Source of the DNA: Chryseobacterium sp. S0630
Lineage (GTDB): Bacteria > Bacteroidota > Bacteroidia > Flavobacteriales > Weeksellaceae
Reading direction: 5' to 3'
Assembly: GCF_024158915.1 (NCBI RefSeq)
Contig: NZ_JAMZGF010000003.1
Location: 92,147 to 156,146 of the forward strand
DNA length: 64,000 nucleotides
Shown here: piece after piece, positions 45,601 to 54,772 of the stretch
Layout of the letters: each line of letters starts with the position of its first letter
Numbering within the stretch: the stretch's first letter is position 1
The notes under the pieces: model-generated
The model's input: only the letters and a program-made list of their open reading frames with translations
Told to the model about the DNA's origin: nothing
Database searches by the model: none
Translations under genes and position numbers: made by a program

Positions 45601-46536
45601 AGCAATGATATTTCCTTCCATATCATGCATACTCATTAAGCCTATAGCGTTTTCAAAGAAGCTTCTGAAGCGGCGCTCAGAGCTTTCCAGTTTAAGCTTT
45701 TCTTCAATACGTTGGGTGATATTAATTCCAAAACAGAAAATCTCTGAATGATTTTGATTGAGCTTTAAATACCATTCAATAATGATCGTTTGGGTATCAT
45801 CTATTTTTGTTGAAGTAGTAAATGTTACTTCTTCATCCGTATTGGGAAGATTTTTGGAAAGTAATTGGAGTTGAGAATTATGATTCCCTATCAGGTCCAG
45901 GAAATTCTGGCCGAGAATCTGACCTTTATTCATTTGAAAGGTGTTTTCAAAAGCCGGATTAATCTCTTTCAATGAGAAATCTTTATCCAGAACACAGATC
46001 AGGTTATTGGAAATGGTAAAAGTTTGTTGAAAATACTCAGCCTGGATATTTTTCCTTTTGCCCGTCAGAATTTTTGTGATTGCGTCTCCTATCTTTTTCA
46101 GAGCAGATATCTGGTCTTCTGTGATGGTTTTAGGTTTATAGTCGATAACGCAGATGGTTCCCAATACAAAACCTTCATCATCAATCAAAGGAACTCCTGC
46201 ATAAAACCGGATTCCGCCTGCCAGAATAAGTGGATTTTCTGATGATCTTTCATCCAATAATGTATCATTGATGATCAGAATTTCTCCACTTGCAATGGAA
46301 TATTGGCATACCGTATTTTTTCTGTCTACAAAATCAAGAGCCATTCCCACGCAACTCTGAATGGTCTGGGTTTCGCTTTCCATCATGGCAATAAGCGCTG
46401 CAGGGCAGTCTGTCACCAGACATGCGGTTTCTGCAAAAATGTCTAACTGGGGATCTTTTTCAAGGTTTAAAAGATCAAAATACTCCAGTTTCTTCATTCT
46501 CCCTTCTTCATTCGCAGGAATTGGATACTTCTTCAT
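42624..46536 (-). CDS. Hybrid histidine kinase (GAF-PAS-HisKA-HATPase-REC-REC-Hpt), frameshifted near the 3' end
   Basis: The domains in order are GAF (residues about 20-155), four PAS-like regions (175-280, 285-405, 410-535, 545-655), HisKA with His682 in NMSHEIRTPLNG, HATPase_c (NAVKFT, DTGIGIP, GTGLGL), REC with Asp965, REC with Asp1111, and Hpt. No membrane helix is seen, so the sensor is cytoplasmic. The frame breaks at an A7 run (T7 on plus strand, 42819-42825). Dropping one A restores an Hpt motif LHKLKGTAGTAGLVKLAERT and a stop at 42624-42626. Otherwise the frame ends at 42640 without an Hpt histidine. The coordinates given assume the repaired frame. It heads the polysaccharide operon and probably signals to the response regulator 12 bp downstream. 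Confidence 0.85.
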
Positions 46537-46942
46537 ATACTATATCAACAATTAGAGACTTTTCTTTTTTCGATTATTAAAAAATGATAATCAAGGCATT
46601 AAAGTTTATATTTTAAATATTTTTAAGTACTTTAAATTATTATTTTAATAAGTAAACCAAATTACGAAATTATTTCGTATTCCGTTACAGGAAATTTGAT
46701 AATAAAGCTATATGTATGTTTATTTAAAATTAACCAGGAAAAGTTTTAAATAAAAAAAGAAGTAATACCTATTATGAAGATAAAAATACCTTGTCTGATA
46801 ATAAGATGCTTAGTGAATGAAATCTTTTGTATAATACATCTTAAATATGAATATTTTTAAAGGCTATGATTAATTATTAAAAAAAGTCCATTCCCGGAAA
46901 ATTCGGAAATGGACTCACCACTTATCATCATCCAAATCACAA
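46537..46942. other. AT-rich spacer with a terminator
   Basis: It contains the promoter region of the hybrid kinase and the terminator at 46885-46915 for the ferritin-like gene. I see no other feature. Confidence 0.45.
46885..46915 (-). terminator. Terminator of the ferritin-like operon
   Basis: AGTCCATT (46885-46892) and AATGGACT (46908-46915) form a hairpin extended by CCG/CGG. An A run at 46880-46884 supplies the minus-strand T run. Confidence 0.7.
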
Positions 46943-47758
46943 CTAAACTATGAACAGGGAAGCGATAGCCTGTGCGTCGCTGCCACTTAAAATTTCGTCA
47001 TAGGCTGCAGATCCGGCTGCAGCACCAAATAAAGTTGCTGTGTTGTAGCCAGCTTGATTGGTATTGTCTTCTCCGGCATAGACCGGATTGGTAGCTGAAG
47101 GCATACTTCCTCCGTTAGCAAGCTCAATCCAACCTTTGTTGGCTCTCATTCTTCTTACTTGTGAAGCATGTCTTGCTTCAACGGAATGAATCTGTAATGC
47201 TGCCTGAAGCACCACTTTGTTGGACATCACATTTCCTGCCTGTCCTTTATAAGCCCTTACTCCGGTATCTTCAAAGGCCTGAGCAAGGATAAGAAATTGA
47301 TTATAATCTGTAAAAGGCATAAAGTTTCCGCCGGCTGTAAAATCAAAGGTTGGTTTATTGCCTGGGGTTGTTCCTAAAGAAGTCAGAGTACTTTTCAGGA
47401 AGCTTACATGGGCGGATTCATGTTTTGAAATCTGCATGAAAACAGTTCTGTCTCCATTAGGAATTAATCCTGGTGTTGACAATCCTATACTGTAGTACTC
47501 ATTTTCCAGATATTCCAGTACCAATGCCAGTTGTAAAGCATCTGTGAGTGTACTTTTTAAAGCCATACCTGTTAATCCCGTTTTTGGAGTTTCTGCTTTG
47601 GCAGATGTAGCCATCATCGCTCCCAATCCAAGAGGTACAGCTGCTGTAGCTGCTTTTTTTCCGAATAAAGAAATATTCGTAATGGTTTCCAGTCTTGAAG
47701 CTTCTGTAGTGAAAAATTTATCATTAGAAAGCTTGTCCAGTAATCTAAGAATATTCAT
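46943..47758 (-). CDS. Ferritin-like domain protein (second of pair)
   Basis: The 271-residue protein has a hydrophobic segment at about 38-55 (AATAAVPLGLGAMMATSAKA) that may be an export signal, and a helical Rds1/desiccation-related ferritin-like domain. FMQISKHESAHVSFLKSTLT and VLQAALQIHSVEARHASQVR supply Glu/His residues typical of a di-iron site. It forms a two-gene set with the adjacent ferritin-like gene (24-bp gap) and is on the same strand. Possible roles are iron or oxygen handling or desiccation response. Confidence 0.8.
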   Translation of the reverse strand: MNILRLLDKLSNDKFFTTEASRLETITNISLFGKKAATAAVPLGLGAMMATSAKAETPKTGLTGMALKSTLTDALQLALVLEYLENEYYSIGLSTPGLIPNGDRTVFMQISKHESAHVSFLKSTLTSLGTTPGNKPTFDFTAGGNFMPFTDYNQFLILAQAFEDTGVRAYKGQAGNVMSNKVVLQAALQIHSVEARHASQVRRMRANKGWIELANGGSMPSATNPVYAGEDNTNQAGYNTATLFGAAAGSAAYDEILSGSDAQAIASLFIV

Positions 47759-47782
47759 AATGTGAGTTTTTAAGGTGAATGA

Positions 47783-48493
47783 TTAGTTGATTCCTCTTTC
47801 TTTCCAGGTAAAAGGTGTTTTGATAAATGCTCCGGCAGCCATTACAATATCTTTTGGCTCTTTGGCGAGATCAAGCCCATTGGCATCTATTACATCGTCT
47901 CCCGAAAAATCTGCAGATCCGGGATTGATTAAATTTCTAATAGCAGAGGCATGTCTGGCTTCCACAGAAACTATTTTACCGGCAATCACAAGATAGGCAG
48001 GATTGGAAATGTATTTTCCTGCTCCATTGTAAGCTGCAACACCGGTATCTTCTAACGCTTTTGCTGTAGCCAATACTGAATTTCGATCATTAAAATTCAC
48101 ATTCGGATACTGGAATTCAAGTTTAGGAAGCACGTGATCGGTAGCACCACTAATTGCAACTTTGAAGAAATCACGGTGAATCACCTCGTGATGATAGAGA
48201 TCTGTAAAAACCTCTTTTTCAATACTGGAAATTCCCGTATAAAAATTGTTGACCACTTTGGTGTAAAAATCGGCTTCAAGCTGTTCTAAAGCATAGGCAT
48301 AATTGAGTACGCCTACATCTCCTGTTCCAAGATCATACTTGGATTCTTCTATAATCTGGAAGTCATCATCGCCATTACATCCGATGATGGTAAGGCCTGC
48401 GATGGCTAATCCTACTCCACCTAATTTTAAAAAGTTTCTTCTGCTGGTATCAAGGGTAGCACCTTGATTAGAAACCTGAATTGGTTTTTTCAT
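47783..48493 (-). CDS. Ferritin-like domain protein with Tat signal (first of pair)
   Basis: The 236-residue protein has a twin-arginine signal (SRRNFLKLGG) and a lipobox-like Cys (IIGCNGDDD), so it is exported by Tat and probably lipid-anchored. The ferritin-like domain contains LEQLEADFYTKVVNN, LYHHEVIHRDFFKVAISGAT and VSVEARHASAIRNLI, with the di-iron ligand pattern. Together with the following ferritin-like gene it forms a typical Chryseobacterium pair. The fasciclin gene lies upstream. Confidence 0.85.
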   Translation of the reverse strand: MKKPIQVSNQGATLDTSRRNFLKLGGVGLAIAGLTIIGCNGDDDFQIIEESKYDLGTGDVGVLNYAYALEQLEADFYTKVVNNFYTGISSIEKEVFTDLYHHEVIHRDFFKVAISGATDHVLPKLEFQYPNVNFNDRNSVLATAKALEDTGVAAYNGAGKYISNPAYLVIAGKIVSVEARHASAIRNLINPGSADFSGDDVIDANGLDLAKEPKDIVMAAGAFIKTPFTWKERGIN

Positions 48494-48531
48494 ACTATTA
48501 ATTTTTTTAGTGTTAGATATAAAAGAAAGAA

Positions 48532-48556
48532 AAACAGCATACTGAATATGCTGTTT
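48532..48556 (-). terminator. Terminator of the fasciclin gene
   Basis: AAACAGCATA (48532-48541) pairs with TATGCTGTTT (48547-48556) over a 5-base loop, with A-rich flank at 48519-48533. Confidence 0.7.
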
Positions 48557-48572
48557 GAAATCTTAGAATTTA

Positions 48573-49142
48573 TTATGGCATCAATACCGTATCTATTACA
48601 TGAATCACTCCGTTAGATTGGTTCACATCAGCAATCGTTACTTTGGCACTGTTTCCTTTTGCGTCTTTTATGTAAAGATCTTTACCTTTTGTCCAGAATG
48701 TAAGGTTTTCACCCTGTACAGTTTTCATCATACTTTTTCCGTTCCCTGCTTTTACGGCTGCCCATATTTCTTTAGCACTGTATTTTCCCGAAAGAACATG
48801 ATAAGTTAAGATAGAAGTAAGCATTGCTTTATTTTCAGGTTTTACAAGATTTTCTACTGTTCCTTTCGGAAGTTTTGCAAAGGCAGCATCTGTGGGCGCC
48901 AATACGGTAAAAGGTCCTGCTCCCTGTAATGTTTCTACCAGACCAGCAGCTTTTACGGCAGCGACAAGGGTTTTATGATCTTTGGAGTTGACCGCATTTT
49001 CAATAATATTCTTGGAAGGATACATAGGAGCTCCTCCTACCATTACTGTTTTTTCTTTCATCGTTTGTGCAGTTACCTTCCCGCTGAAAGCAAATGATAA
49101 AGCTACCATTGCTAAAACTGTGATTTTTGAATGTGTGTTCAT
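48573..49142 (-). CDS. Fasciclin-domain secreted protein
   Basis: The 189-residue protein has a signal peptide (residues 1-25, ending FSGKVTAQ) and one fasciclin domain. AAGLVETLQGAGPFTVLAPT followed by DAAFAKLP is FAS1 H1 and VNQSNGVIHVIDTVLMP is H2. Such domains mediate cell-surface adhesion and occur next to ferritin-like and ECF sigma/anti-sigma genes in this group. It is monocistronic, with its own terminator. Confidence 0.9.
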   Translation of the reverse strand: MNTHSKITVLAMVALSFAFSGKVTAQTMKEKTVMVGGAPMYPSKNIIENAVNSKDHKTLVAAVKAAGLVETLQGAGPFTVLAPTDAAFAKLPKGTVENLVKPENKAMLTSILTYHVLSGKYSAKEIWAAVKAGNGKSMMKTVQGENLTFWTKGKDLYIKDAKGNSAKVTIADVNQSNGVIHVIDTVLMP

Positions 49143-49353
49143 TACGTTGATTTTTAGTTAATTATATTGAATGTGTTTTTAAAATCATTTACGAGGCTGG
49201 TTTTGTTTTAGATTGAAAAAAAACAAAATAAATTATAACTATCTGATTTGTAGTGAATTATTTTTTTATGAAAAATAAAATCAACTCATGAAATACAATT
49301 TTAAAATTGAATATTTTTCAATAATTTTCAGAAAAACATGTACGAAATAAAAG

Positions 49354-49965
49354 ATGTATTGGTTTTTGTTGACTATGTCTTTTATTTTATTACATTTGAA
49401 CAGAAAAATAAACGCTATTAAAACAACCTATTCTGAAGAGGAACTTATCGTTTTATTAAAAGAAAAAAACGAAAACGGTTTTCATTATCTGTATGACCAC
49501 TATTCCGGTGCGTTGTACGGAATTATTCTTCGAATCGTTCAGTCTAAAGAATATACCGAAGAAATTATTCAGGATGTTTTTGTTAAAATATGGAACTCTA
49601 TCCACCAATATGATGCTTCTAAAGGGAGATTTTATACCTGGATGATTAATATTGCCCGGAATACAGCTATTGATTATTTAAAATCTAAAGCTTTCCAGAA
49701 TGAACTTAAAAACCAATCACTTCCGGATTTCGTATATAATACTGAAGAGCTTTCAACTACCAATAATTCCTCCGATTATATCGGATTTAATAATGTGCTT
49801 GAAGGTTTGGAAGCAGACAAGCAGGAACTTATAAATCTTGCTTATTATCAGGGATATACCCAACATGAAATATCCGAAAAACTGAAGATACCGCTGGGAA
49901 CGGTTAAAACGAAAATGCGGAATGCACTGATGAAATTAAAAGATTTGCTAAAAGATTATCAATAA
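49354..49965 (+). CDS. ECF-family RNA polymerase sigma-70 factor
   Basis: The protein has region 2 (FHYLYDHYSGALYGIILRIV, then EIIQDVFVKIWNSIHQYDAS) and region 4 (DKQELINLAYYQGYTQHEIS, then KIPLGTVKTKMRNAL), the layout of an ECF sigma. It ends one base before an anti-sigma gene, so both are co-expressed and the anti-sigma should hold it inactive. The start is uncertain: ATG at 49354 or 49375, or a downstream non-ATG codon, since a good promoter lies at 49369-49399. The divergent fasciclin and ferritin-like genes are likely targets. Confidence 0.9.
   Translation: MYWFLLTMSFILLHLNRKINAIKTTYSEEELIVLLKEKNENGFHYLYDHYSGALYGIILRIVQSKEYTEEIIQDVFVKIWNSIHQYDASKGRFYTWMINIARNTAIDYLKSKAFQNELKNQSLPDFVYNTEELSTTNNSSDYIGFNNVLEGLEADKQELINLAYYQGYTQHEISEKLKIPLGTVKTKMRNALMKLKDLLKDYQ
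49369..49399 (+). promoter_or_regulatory. Consensus promoter near the sigma-factor start
   Basis: TTG (49369-49371) and TACATTTG (49392-49399) are spaced like -33/-7 elements. They lie inside the first codons of the sigma-factor frame as usually read, so if used, translation must start downstream. Confidence 0.4.
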
Positions 49966-49966
49966 A

Positions 49967-50791
49967 TTGAATACTAAAGAATACATATCATCCGGAATTA
50001 TAGAATCTTATATTCTTGGCCATGCTTCTCCTGAGGAAGCGGGGATTTTGGAGTGTGTGATGAAAAATAATGCTGAAGTAAAAGCAGCTTTTGAAGAAGC
50101 ACAGAAAACTTTGGAACATCTTGCTACAGCTCAGGCTGTAACACCTCCAAGTGATTTGAAATCTAAGATTTGGAATAAAATTCAGCAGGAACAGATTGTT
50201 GAAGAAATAGCTCCTGTTCCTTCTACTGATATTTCCGAAGTAAAGAGACAGACAGAACATCATACAGACAGGAAAGATATTCAGAGAAATACACCTTGGA
50301 AGACCTATGCAGTAGCAGCTTCGGTATTGTTTCTGATAAGTGTTGGCGGAAATGTATTCTGGATGAATACCCAATCTGTCAATCAGGAGAAAATGGCATT
50401 AATGATAGCAGATAAGAAGAATCAGGATCAGGCTATGGAGAAAATGAATCTTAAGATTGATATGTTTTCCAATCCTGATATGCAGATGGTGATGCTGAAG
50501 GGTGTAGAAAAGCATACAGAAGCCAAAGCAATGGTTTTCTGGGACAAAAAAACAAAAGAAGTCTATCTGAATGCAGAAAAACTTCCTAAAGCCCCTGAAG
50601 GAATGCAATATCAGCTTTGGGCTATAGAAGATGGAAAACCTGTAAATGCAGGAATGTACACCAAAGATAAAGACAGCAGGATTGCTCTGGCCAGTATACC
50701 AGAAGCTCAGGCTTTTGCTATTACGCTTGAAAAAGAAGGCGGAAGCAGCGTTCCTACTATGGAAAATATGTTTGTAATGGGTGAAATTTAA
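49967..50791 (+). CDS. Membrane-bound anti-sigma factor
   Basis: The 274-residue protein starts with TTG (49967), one base after the sigma stop. An N-terminal anti-sigma domain (residues about 1-80) is followed by a single membrane helix (about 114-131, YAVAASVLFLISVGGNVF) and a periplasmic RskA-like domain (LPKAPEGMQYQLWAIEDGKP, then VNAGMYTKDKDS). It would bind and hold the sigma factor and release it on an envelope signal. A terminator overlaps its end. Confidence 0.88.
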   Translation: MNTKEYISSGIIESYILGHASPEEAGILECVMKNNAEVKAAFEEAQKTLEHLATAQAVTPPSDLKSKIWNKIQQEQIVEEIAPVPSTDISEVKRQTEHHTDRKDIQRNTPWKTYAVAASVLFLISVGGNVFWMNTQSVNQEKMALMIADKKNQDQAMEKMNLKIDMFSNPDMQMVMLKGVEKHTEAKAMVFWDKKTKEVYLNAEKLPKAPEGMQYQLWAIEDGKPVNAGMYTKDKDSRIALASIPEAQAFAITLEKEGGSSVPTMENMFVMGEI

Positions 50792-50803
50792 GTTTCACCC
50801 ATT
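50776..50803 (+). terminator. Terminator overlapping the anti-sigma stop codon
   Basis: AATGGGTGAAA (50776-50786) pairs with TTTCACCCATT (50793-50803). The stem spans the TAA and is followed by a T-rich tract. Confidence 0.7.
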
Positions 50804-50812
50804 TCATTTTGT

Positions 50813-51937
50813 TTAATTGGTTTTTCTGTAATTATAGATGGCGAGACCATTAAGTACCACTGCAAAACCTATCAGATAGTAGAATTCGGTTTGTACTTCA
50901 TAAAATCTACTTCCTTTCAATACAATGAGTCTTACTACTTTAATAAAATGAGTTACGGGAGTAAGGTTAGACATTTTCCGAGCCCAGTCCGGCATACTTT
51001 CGGTATTCGTAAAAAAACCACTCATCAGCATAAATACCATCATAAAGAAATAGGCAATAAACATGGCTTGCAGCTGGGTATCTGCAAAGGTGGATATGAG
51101 CAGTCCCAACCCGAGTAAAGCAATAAGATAAATGGCGGCAAAAACATACAGGGTGAAAAGACTACCTTCCGGAAAAATGCCGTAAATGACATACATTACG
51201 ACGAGTCCTATGGTAAAAACGATCATTCCTACAATCCAGAAAGGAATCAGCTTACCTAAGATAAACTGCCATTTTTTTATAGGAGTTACGTTAATTTGTT
51301 CAATCGTTCCTATTTCCTTCTCTTTTACGATATTTAAGGCAGTGATAAAACCTCCGATCAAAGTAAGAAGCAGTACTAATATACCCGGAACCATATAGTA
51401 TTTATATTCTGCTCTTGGGTTATACCAGTTGGTCTCTTTAATAACAATTTTCGCAGGAGAGTTGTCTGATTTTCGGGCTGATAATTTAACATTCACATCC
51501 AGACTATTGTTGAAATCGTTGATCACAGATAGTAAATAACTTCCTCCCAATGCTGATTTTGTTCCATTAATTGCATCTACAGAGAGATTCACCTTCTGGC
51601 TTCCTTCCCGTACAAGATTTCGTTCAAAACCGGGAGGAATTTCCAAAACAAGGTCAGCATTTCCTTCTTCAATCATTTTTAATCCATTTTTATAGGAATC
51701 AGGATTTCCTGCCAGTTTAAAGTAACCGGAAGACATGATTTTGTGAAGTAATTTTTGAGAATAGCTGCTGTGGTCATGATCTACATAGGCAATATTGACG
51801 TTTTTCACTTCAAAATTAGCGGCCAGAGGCATGATGATCAGCTGTACTATAGGCATTACAAACATCATCGCAAGGATTGTTTTATCCCTGAATATCTGCC
51901 GAAATTCTTTTCTCAAAATGAATAGCATTATTCTCAT
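50813..51937 (-). CDS. ABC-2 type transporter permease (YbhR-like, second)
   Basis: The 374-residue protein has one N-terminal membrane helix, a large extracytoplasmic part (about residues 40-170) and five C-terminal helices (about 175-365), the ABC2_membrane_3 layout. Segments VPGILVLLLTLIGGFITAL and EKEIGTIEQINVTPIKKWQF are typical. It overlaps the preceding permease gene by 4 bp and is the last gene in the exporter operon. Confidence 0.88.
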   Translation of the reverse strand: MRIMLFILRKEFRQIFRDKTILAMMFVMPIVQLIIMPLAANFEVKNVNIAYVDHDHSSYSQKLLHKIMSSGYFKLAGNPDSYKNGLKMIEEGNADLVLEIPPGFERNLVREGSQKVNLSVDAINGTKSALGGSYLLSVINDFNNSLDVNVKLSARKSDNSPAKIVIKETNWYNPRAEYKYYMVPGILVLLLTLIGGFITALNIVKEKEIGTIEQINVTPIKKWQFILGKLIPFWIVGMIVFTIGLVVMYVIYGIFPEGSLFTLYVFAAIYLIALLGLGLLISTFADTQLQAMFIAYFFMMVFMLMSGFFTNTESMPDWARKMSNLTPVTHFIKVVRLIVLKGSRFYEVQTEFYYLIGFAVVLNGLAIYNYRKTN

Positions 51938-53040
51938 GACAGGCGGATTTTAAATTTCTTCAGGGCAAGTGCCAGCAATCCTACCGACATGATCAGTAAA
52001 ACCAACGTTTCTTTCCATACATATCTGAAATCAAGACCTTTCAGCATCACTGCTTTTACAATATCATAATAATATCTTGAAGGAAGGATTCTGGATATCA
52101 CCTGAAAAACGACAGGCATATTTTCTACGGGAAACATAAATCCCGTTAATAATAAGGTAGGAAGCATCATTCCCATCATGGAGATCAACATAGCCGTCTG
52201 CTGGGAGTTAGTAACATTAGATATCAATAAACCTAATGAAAGACATGTGATAATGAATAAGATACTTTCTGCAAAGAGTAAAACAAGACTTCCGCGGATC
52301 TCTACATCTAATAAATAAACAGACAGAAGGAGAATAATGATAAAGTTAACAAGAGACAGGACAAGATAAGGAATTGCTTTTGCTACTAATACCATAACGG
52401 GTTTGAAAGGAGATACGAGTAATATTTCCATAGTTCCCATTTCTTTTTCGCGAACAACGGCTACGGATGTCAAAGCAGTACTTACAATCATAAAGATAAG
52501 GGCAATAACGCCAGGGATAAAATTAAGGGATCCGTTCTGCTCTTCATTATAAAGCTGTCTCATTTCGGTGATAATTTTATAGGAAGGTTTTATATCGGGA
52601 TTGAGCTGCTGCTGGTAGTCTGCAATCATTGCATTGAGATAATTGGTAAGAATAGTGGCTGTGTTCGGATCTGAAGCATCGGCAATAATCCGTATCTGCG
52701 CTCCGTCTGAGGTATAAAGATCTGATCCGAAATTCGCAGGAAATATTACAGCGCATTTTATCTTCCCTTCCCTGAATTTCTTCTCAATATCCGGATAATT
52801 TAGAGAAGATTCCTGCATCTGGAAATAGGAACTTGATTTTATCTTTGAAATGATCTGCCCAGACTGAACATCATGGGCATTATCCAAAACTGTAATCCCG
52901 ATATTTTTAACCTCACTGCTCAAAGCATACCCAAAAAGGATAATTTGAACAACAGGCATACCGAAAAGAATCAGCAGCGTTCTCCGGTCTCTGAATACAT
53001 GATAGAATTCTTTTTTGATAAATACGAATAACTGTTTCAT
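51934..53040 (-). CDS. ABC-2 type transporter permease (YbhS-like, first)
   Basis: The 368-residue protein has the same layout as its downstream neighbour (single N-terminal helix, extracytoplasmic domain, five helices near the end; VPGVIALIFMIVSTALTSVA-like region and EKEMGTMEILLVSPFKPVMV). It overlaps the next permease by 4 bp, suggesting that the two are made in equal amounts as a heterodimer. The exporter likely extrudes drugs or envelope-toxic compounds; the substrate is unknown. Confidence 0.88.
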   Translation of the reverse strand: MKQLFVFIKKEFYHVFRDRRTLLILFGMPVVQIILFGYALSSEVKNIGITVLDNAHDVQSGQIISKIKSSSYFQMQESSLNYPDIEKKFREGKIKCAVIFPANFGSDLYTSDGAQIRIIADASDPNTATILTNYLNAMIADYQQQLNPDIKPSYKIITEMRQLYNEEQNGSLNFIPGVIALIFMIVSTALTSVAVVREKEMGTMEILLVSPFKPVMVLVAKAIPYLVLSLVNFIIILLLSVYLLDVEIRGSLVLLFAESILFIITCLSLGLLISNVTNSQQTAMLISMMGMMLPTLLLTGFMFPVENMPVVFQVISRILPSRYYYDIVKAVMLKGLDFRYVWKETLVLLIMSVGLLALALKKFKIRLS

Positions 53041-53086
53041 TTTTACTCTTTTTTGAACAATTTCCTATCTGTTGAGATTTTTATTT

Positions 53087-53830
53087 TTAATCGCCTGATC
53101 TTTTGGCTCCTCTTGCCAGTTCATAAAATACATCATCCATAGAATGGGTATTGAACTTCTTTTTAAGATTGGAAGGTGTATCCATGGCTTCTACCCTTCC
53201 ATCTACCATCACAGAGATCCGGTTGCAGTATTCTGCTTCATCCATATAGTGTGTGGTTACAAAAACGGTAATTCCATCTGCAGCGGCCTGATAGATCATA
53301 TCCCAGAACTGTCTTCGGGTAATAGGATCTACACCTCCGGTCGGCTCATCAAGAAATACAATTTTAGGTTTATGAAAAACAGCCACCGAGAATGCCAGTT
53401 TTTGTTTCCAGCCTAATGGCAGGGCTCCTACCAGTTTTTTTGCTTCGTTTTCTAAACCTAATGTAGTCATAAGTTCTGCACTTCTTGTCTTTATATCCTT
53501 GCGGGAAACACCATATACACCGCCATAAAACTCAATATTCTCCAGAATGGTAAGGTTATCATAGAGCGAGAATTTCTGGCTCATATAGCCAATATTTTTT
53601 TTGATCTGTTCCTGTTGTTTATAGACATTGAATCCTGCTACTGATGCTGTTCCTGAAGTAGGATAAGATAATCCGCACAGAATCCGCATTGCGGTAGTTT
53701 TTCCGGCTCCGTTAGCTCCCAGGAAACCGAATATCTCGCCTTGATCCACATCAAAAGAAATAGCATCCACAGCTTTAAAGTCTCCAAACTGTTTGGTGAG
53801 GTCTCTACAGATTATCGCTTTATTCTCCAT
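53087..53830 (-). CDS. ABC transporter ATPase (second half of a split YbhF-like pair)
   Basis: The 247-residue nucleotide-binding protein has Walker A GANGAGKTTAM, the signature LPLGWKQKL (variant of LSGGQ) and Walker B IVFLDEPTGGVD. The variant signature is the one found in one half of E. coli YbhF, a single fused protein there. In this operon the two halves are separate genes. The reading frame overlaps that of the upstream ATPase by 11 bp. Confidence 0.9.
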   Translation of the reverse strand: MENKAIICRDLTKQFGDFKAVDAISFDVDQGEIFGFLGANGAGKTTAMRILCGLSYPTSGTASVAGFNVYKQQEQIKKNIGYMSQKFSLYDNLTILENIEFYGGVYGVSRKDIKTRSAELMTTLGLENEAKKLVGALPLGWKQKLAFSVAVFHKPKIVFLDEPTGGVDPITRRQFWDMIYQAAADGITVFVTTHYMDEAEYCNRISVMVDGRVEAMDTPSNLKKKFNTHSMDDVFYELARGAKRSGD

Positions 53831-54749
53831 GATTTACTTCTTTTTGTTCCCACATCAGCCGGATAAAACTGTCTTCAATGGTTGGTGTTATTTTCATCAC
53901 TTCCAGACTTTCCGGATGATATCTTTCGGCTATCTCTATTACAGATTGCATATCTCCATCTTCGTTTAATGTAAGGTGCAGATATTCTCCAAAAGCATAG
54001 CAGCTTTCAATATCTTTGTCAGTACGGAGAGCTTCCAGCAATGGATAAATATTTTTACTTTTAGCAGCAAAAAGTGGTTTGGGAAAATTGTTTACAATGT
54101 TTTCAGGTTGATCTACAGACATTATTTTTCCATTCTGTATCAGTGCAATCCGGTCACAAAGTTTTGCTTCATCCATATAAGGGGTGGATACCAGAATGGT
54201 GATATTCTGCTCTTTCAGTTTAGCCAGCATATCCCAGAATTCCTTTCTGGAAACAACATCTACTCCGGTGGTAGGTTCATCAAGAAATAAGACTTCCGGT
54301 TTATGGATCAGAGCACAGCACAATGCGAGTTTTTGTTTCATTCCCCCGGAGAGTTTGCCTGCCCGCCGGTTACCGAATGGTTTGATTTGTTCATAAATAT
54401 CTTTAATCAGATCATAATTTTCTTCAATTGTAGTTTCAAAAATGGCGGCAAAGAAATTCAGATTTTCATTAACGGTAAGATCCTGATAAAGAGAAAATTT
54501 TCCGGGCATATACCCTACTTTATTTCTGATGGACTGATATTCCTTTACCACATCATGGCCTTCCACTTCTGCCGTTCCGCTGTCTGCCAGTAAAAGAGTG
54601 GTCAGGATCCGGAATAGAGAGGTTTTTCCGGCTCCATCAGGACCGATAAGGCCAAAAAGCTCTCCTTTCTTTACATCAAAAGAAATGTCATCTACTGCTT
54701 TTACGCCATTGTAGGTTTTGATTATGTTTTTTACGGTAATGGAAAACAT
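53820..54749 (-). CDS. ABC transporter ATPase (first half of a split YbhF-like pair)
   Basis: The 309-residue ATPase has Walker A GPDGAGKTSLF, signature LSGGMKQKL and Walker B LFLDEPTTGVD, plus a C-terminal regulatory extension of about 80 residues. It pairs with the ATPase encoded downstream (overlap 11 bp). In E. coli YbhF both halves are one polypeptide. It acts with the HlyD, TolC and permease genes of the same operon. Confidence 0.9.
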   Translation of the reverse strand: MFSITVKNIIKTYNGVKAVDDISFDVKKGELFGLIGPDGAGKTSLFRILTTLLLADSGTAEVEGHDVVKEYQSIRNKVGYMPGKFSLYQDLTVNENLNFFAAIFETTIEENYDLIKDIYEQIKPFGNRRAGKLSGGMKQKLALCCALIHKPEVLFLDEPTTGVDVVSRKEFWDMLAKLKEQNITILVSTPYMDEAKLCDRIALIQNGKIMSVDQPENIVNNFPKPLFAAKSKNIYPLLEALRTDKDIESCYAFGEYLHLTLNEDGDMQSVIEIAERYHPESLEVMKITPTIEDSFIRLMWEQKEVNHGE

Positions 54750-54772
54750 TTTCTGATGATCGTATTTAATTT

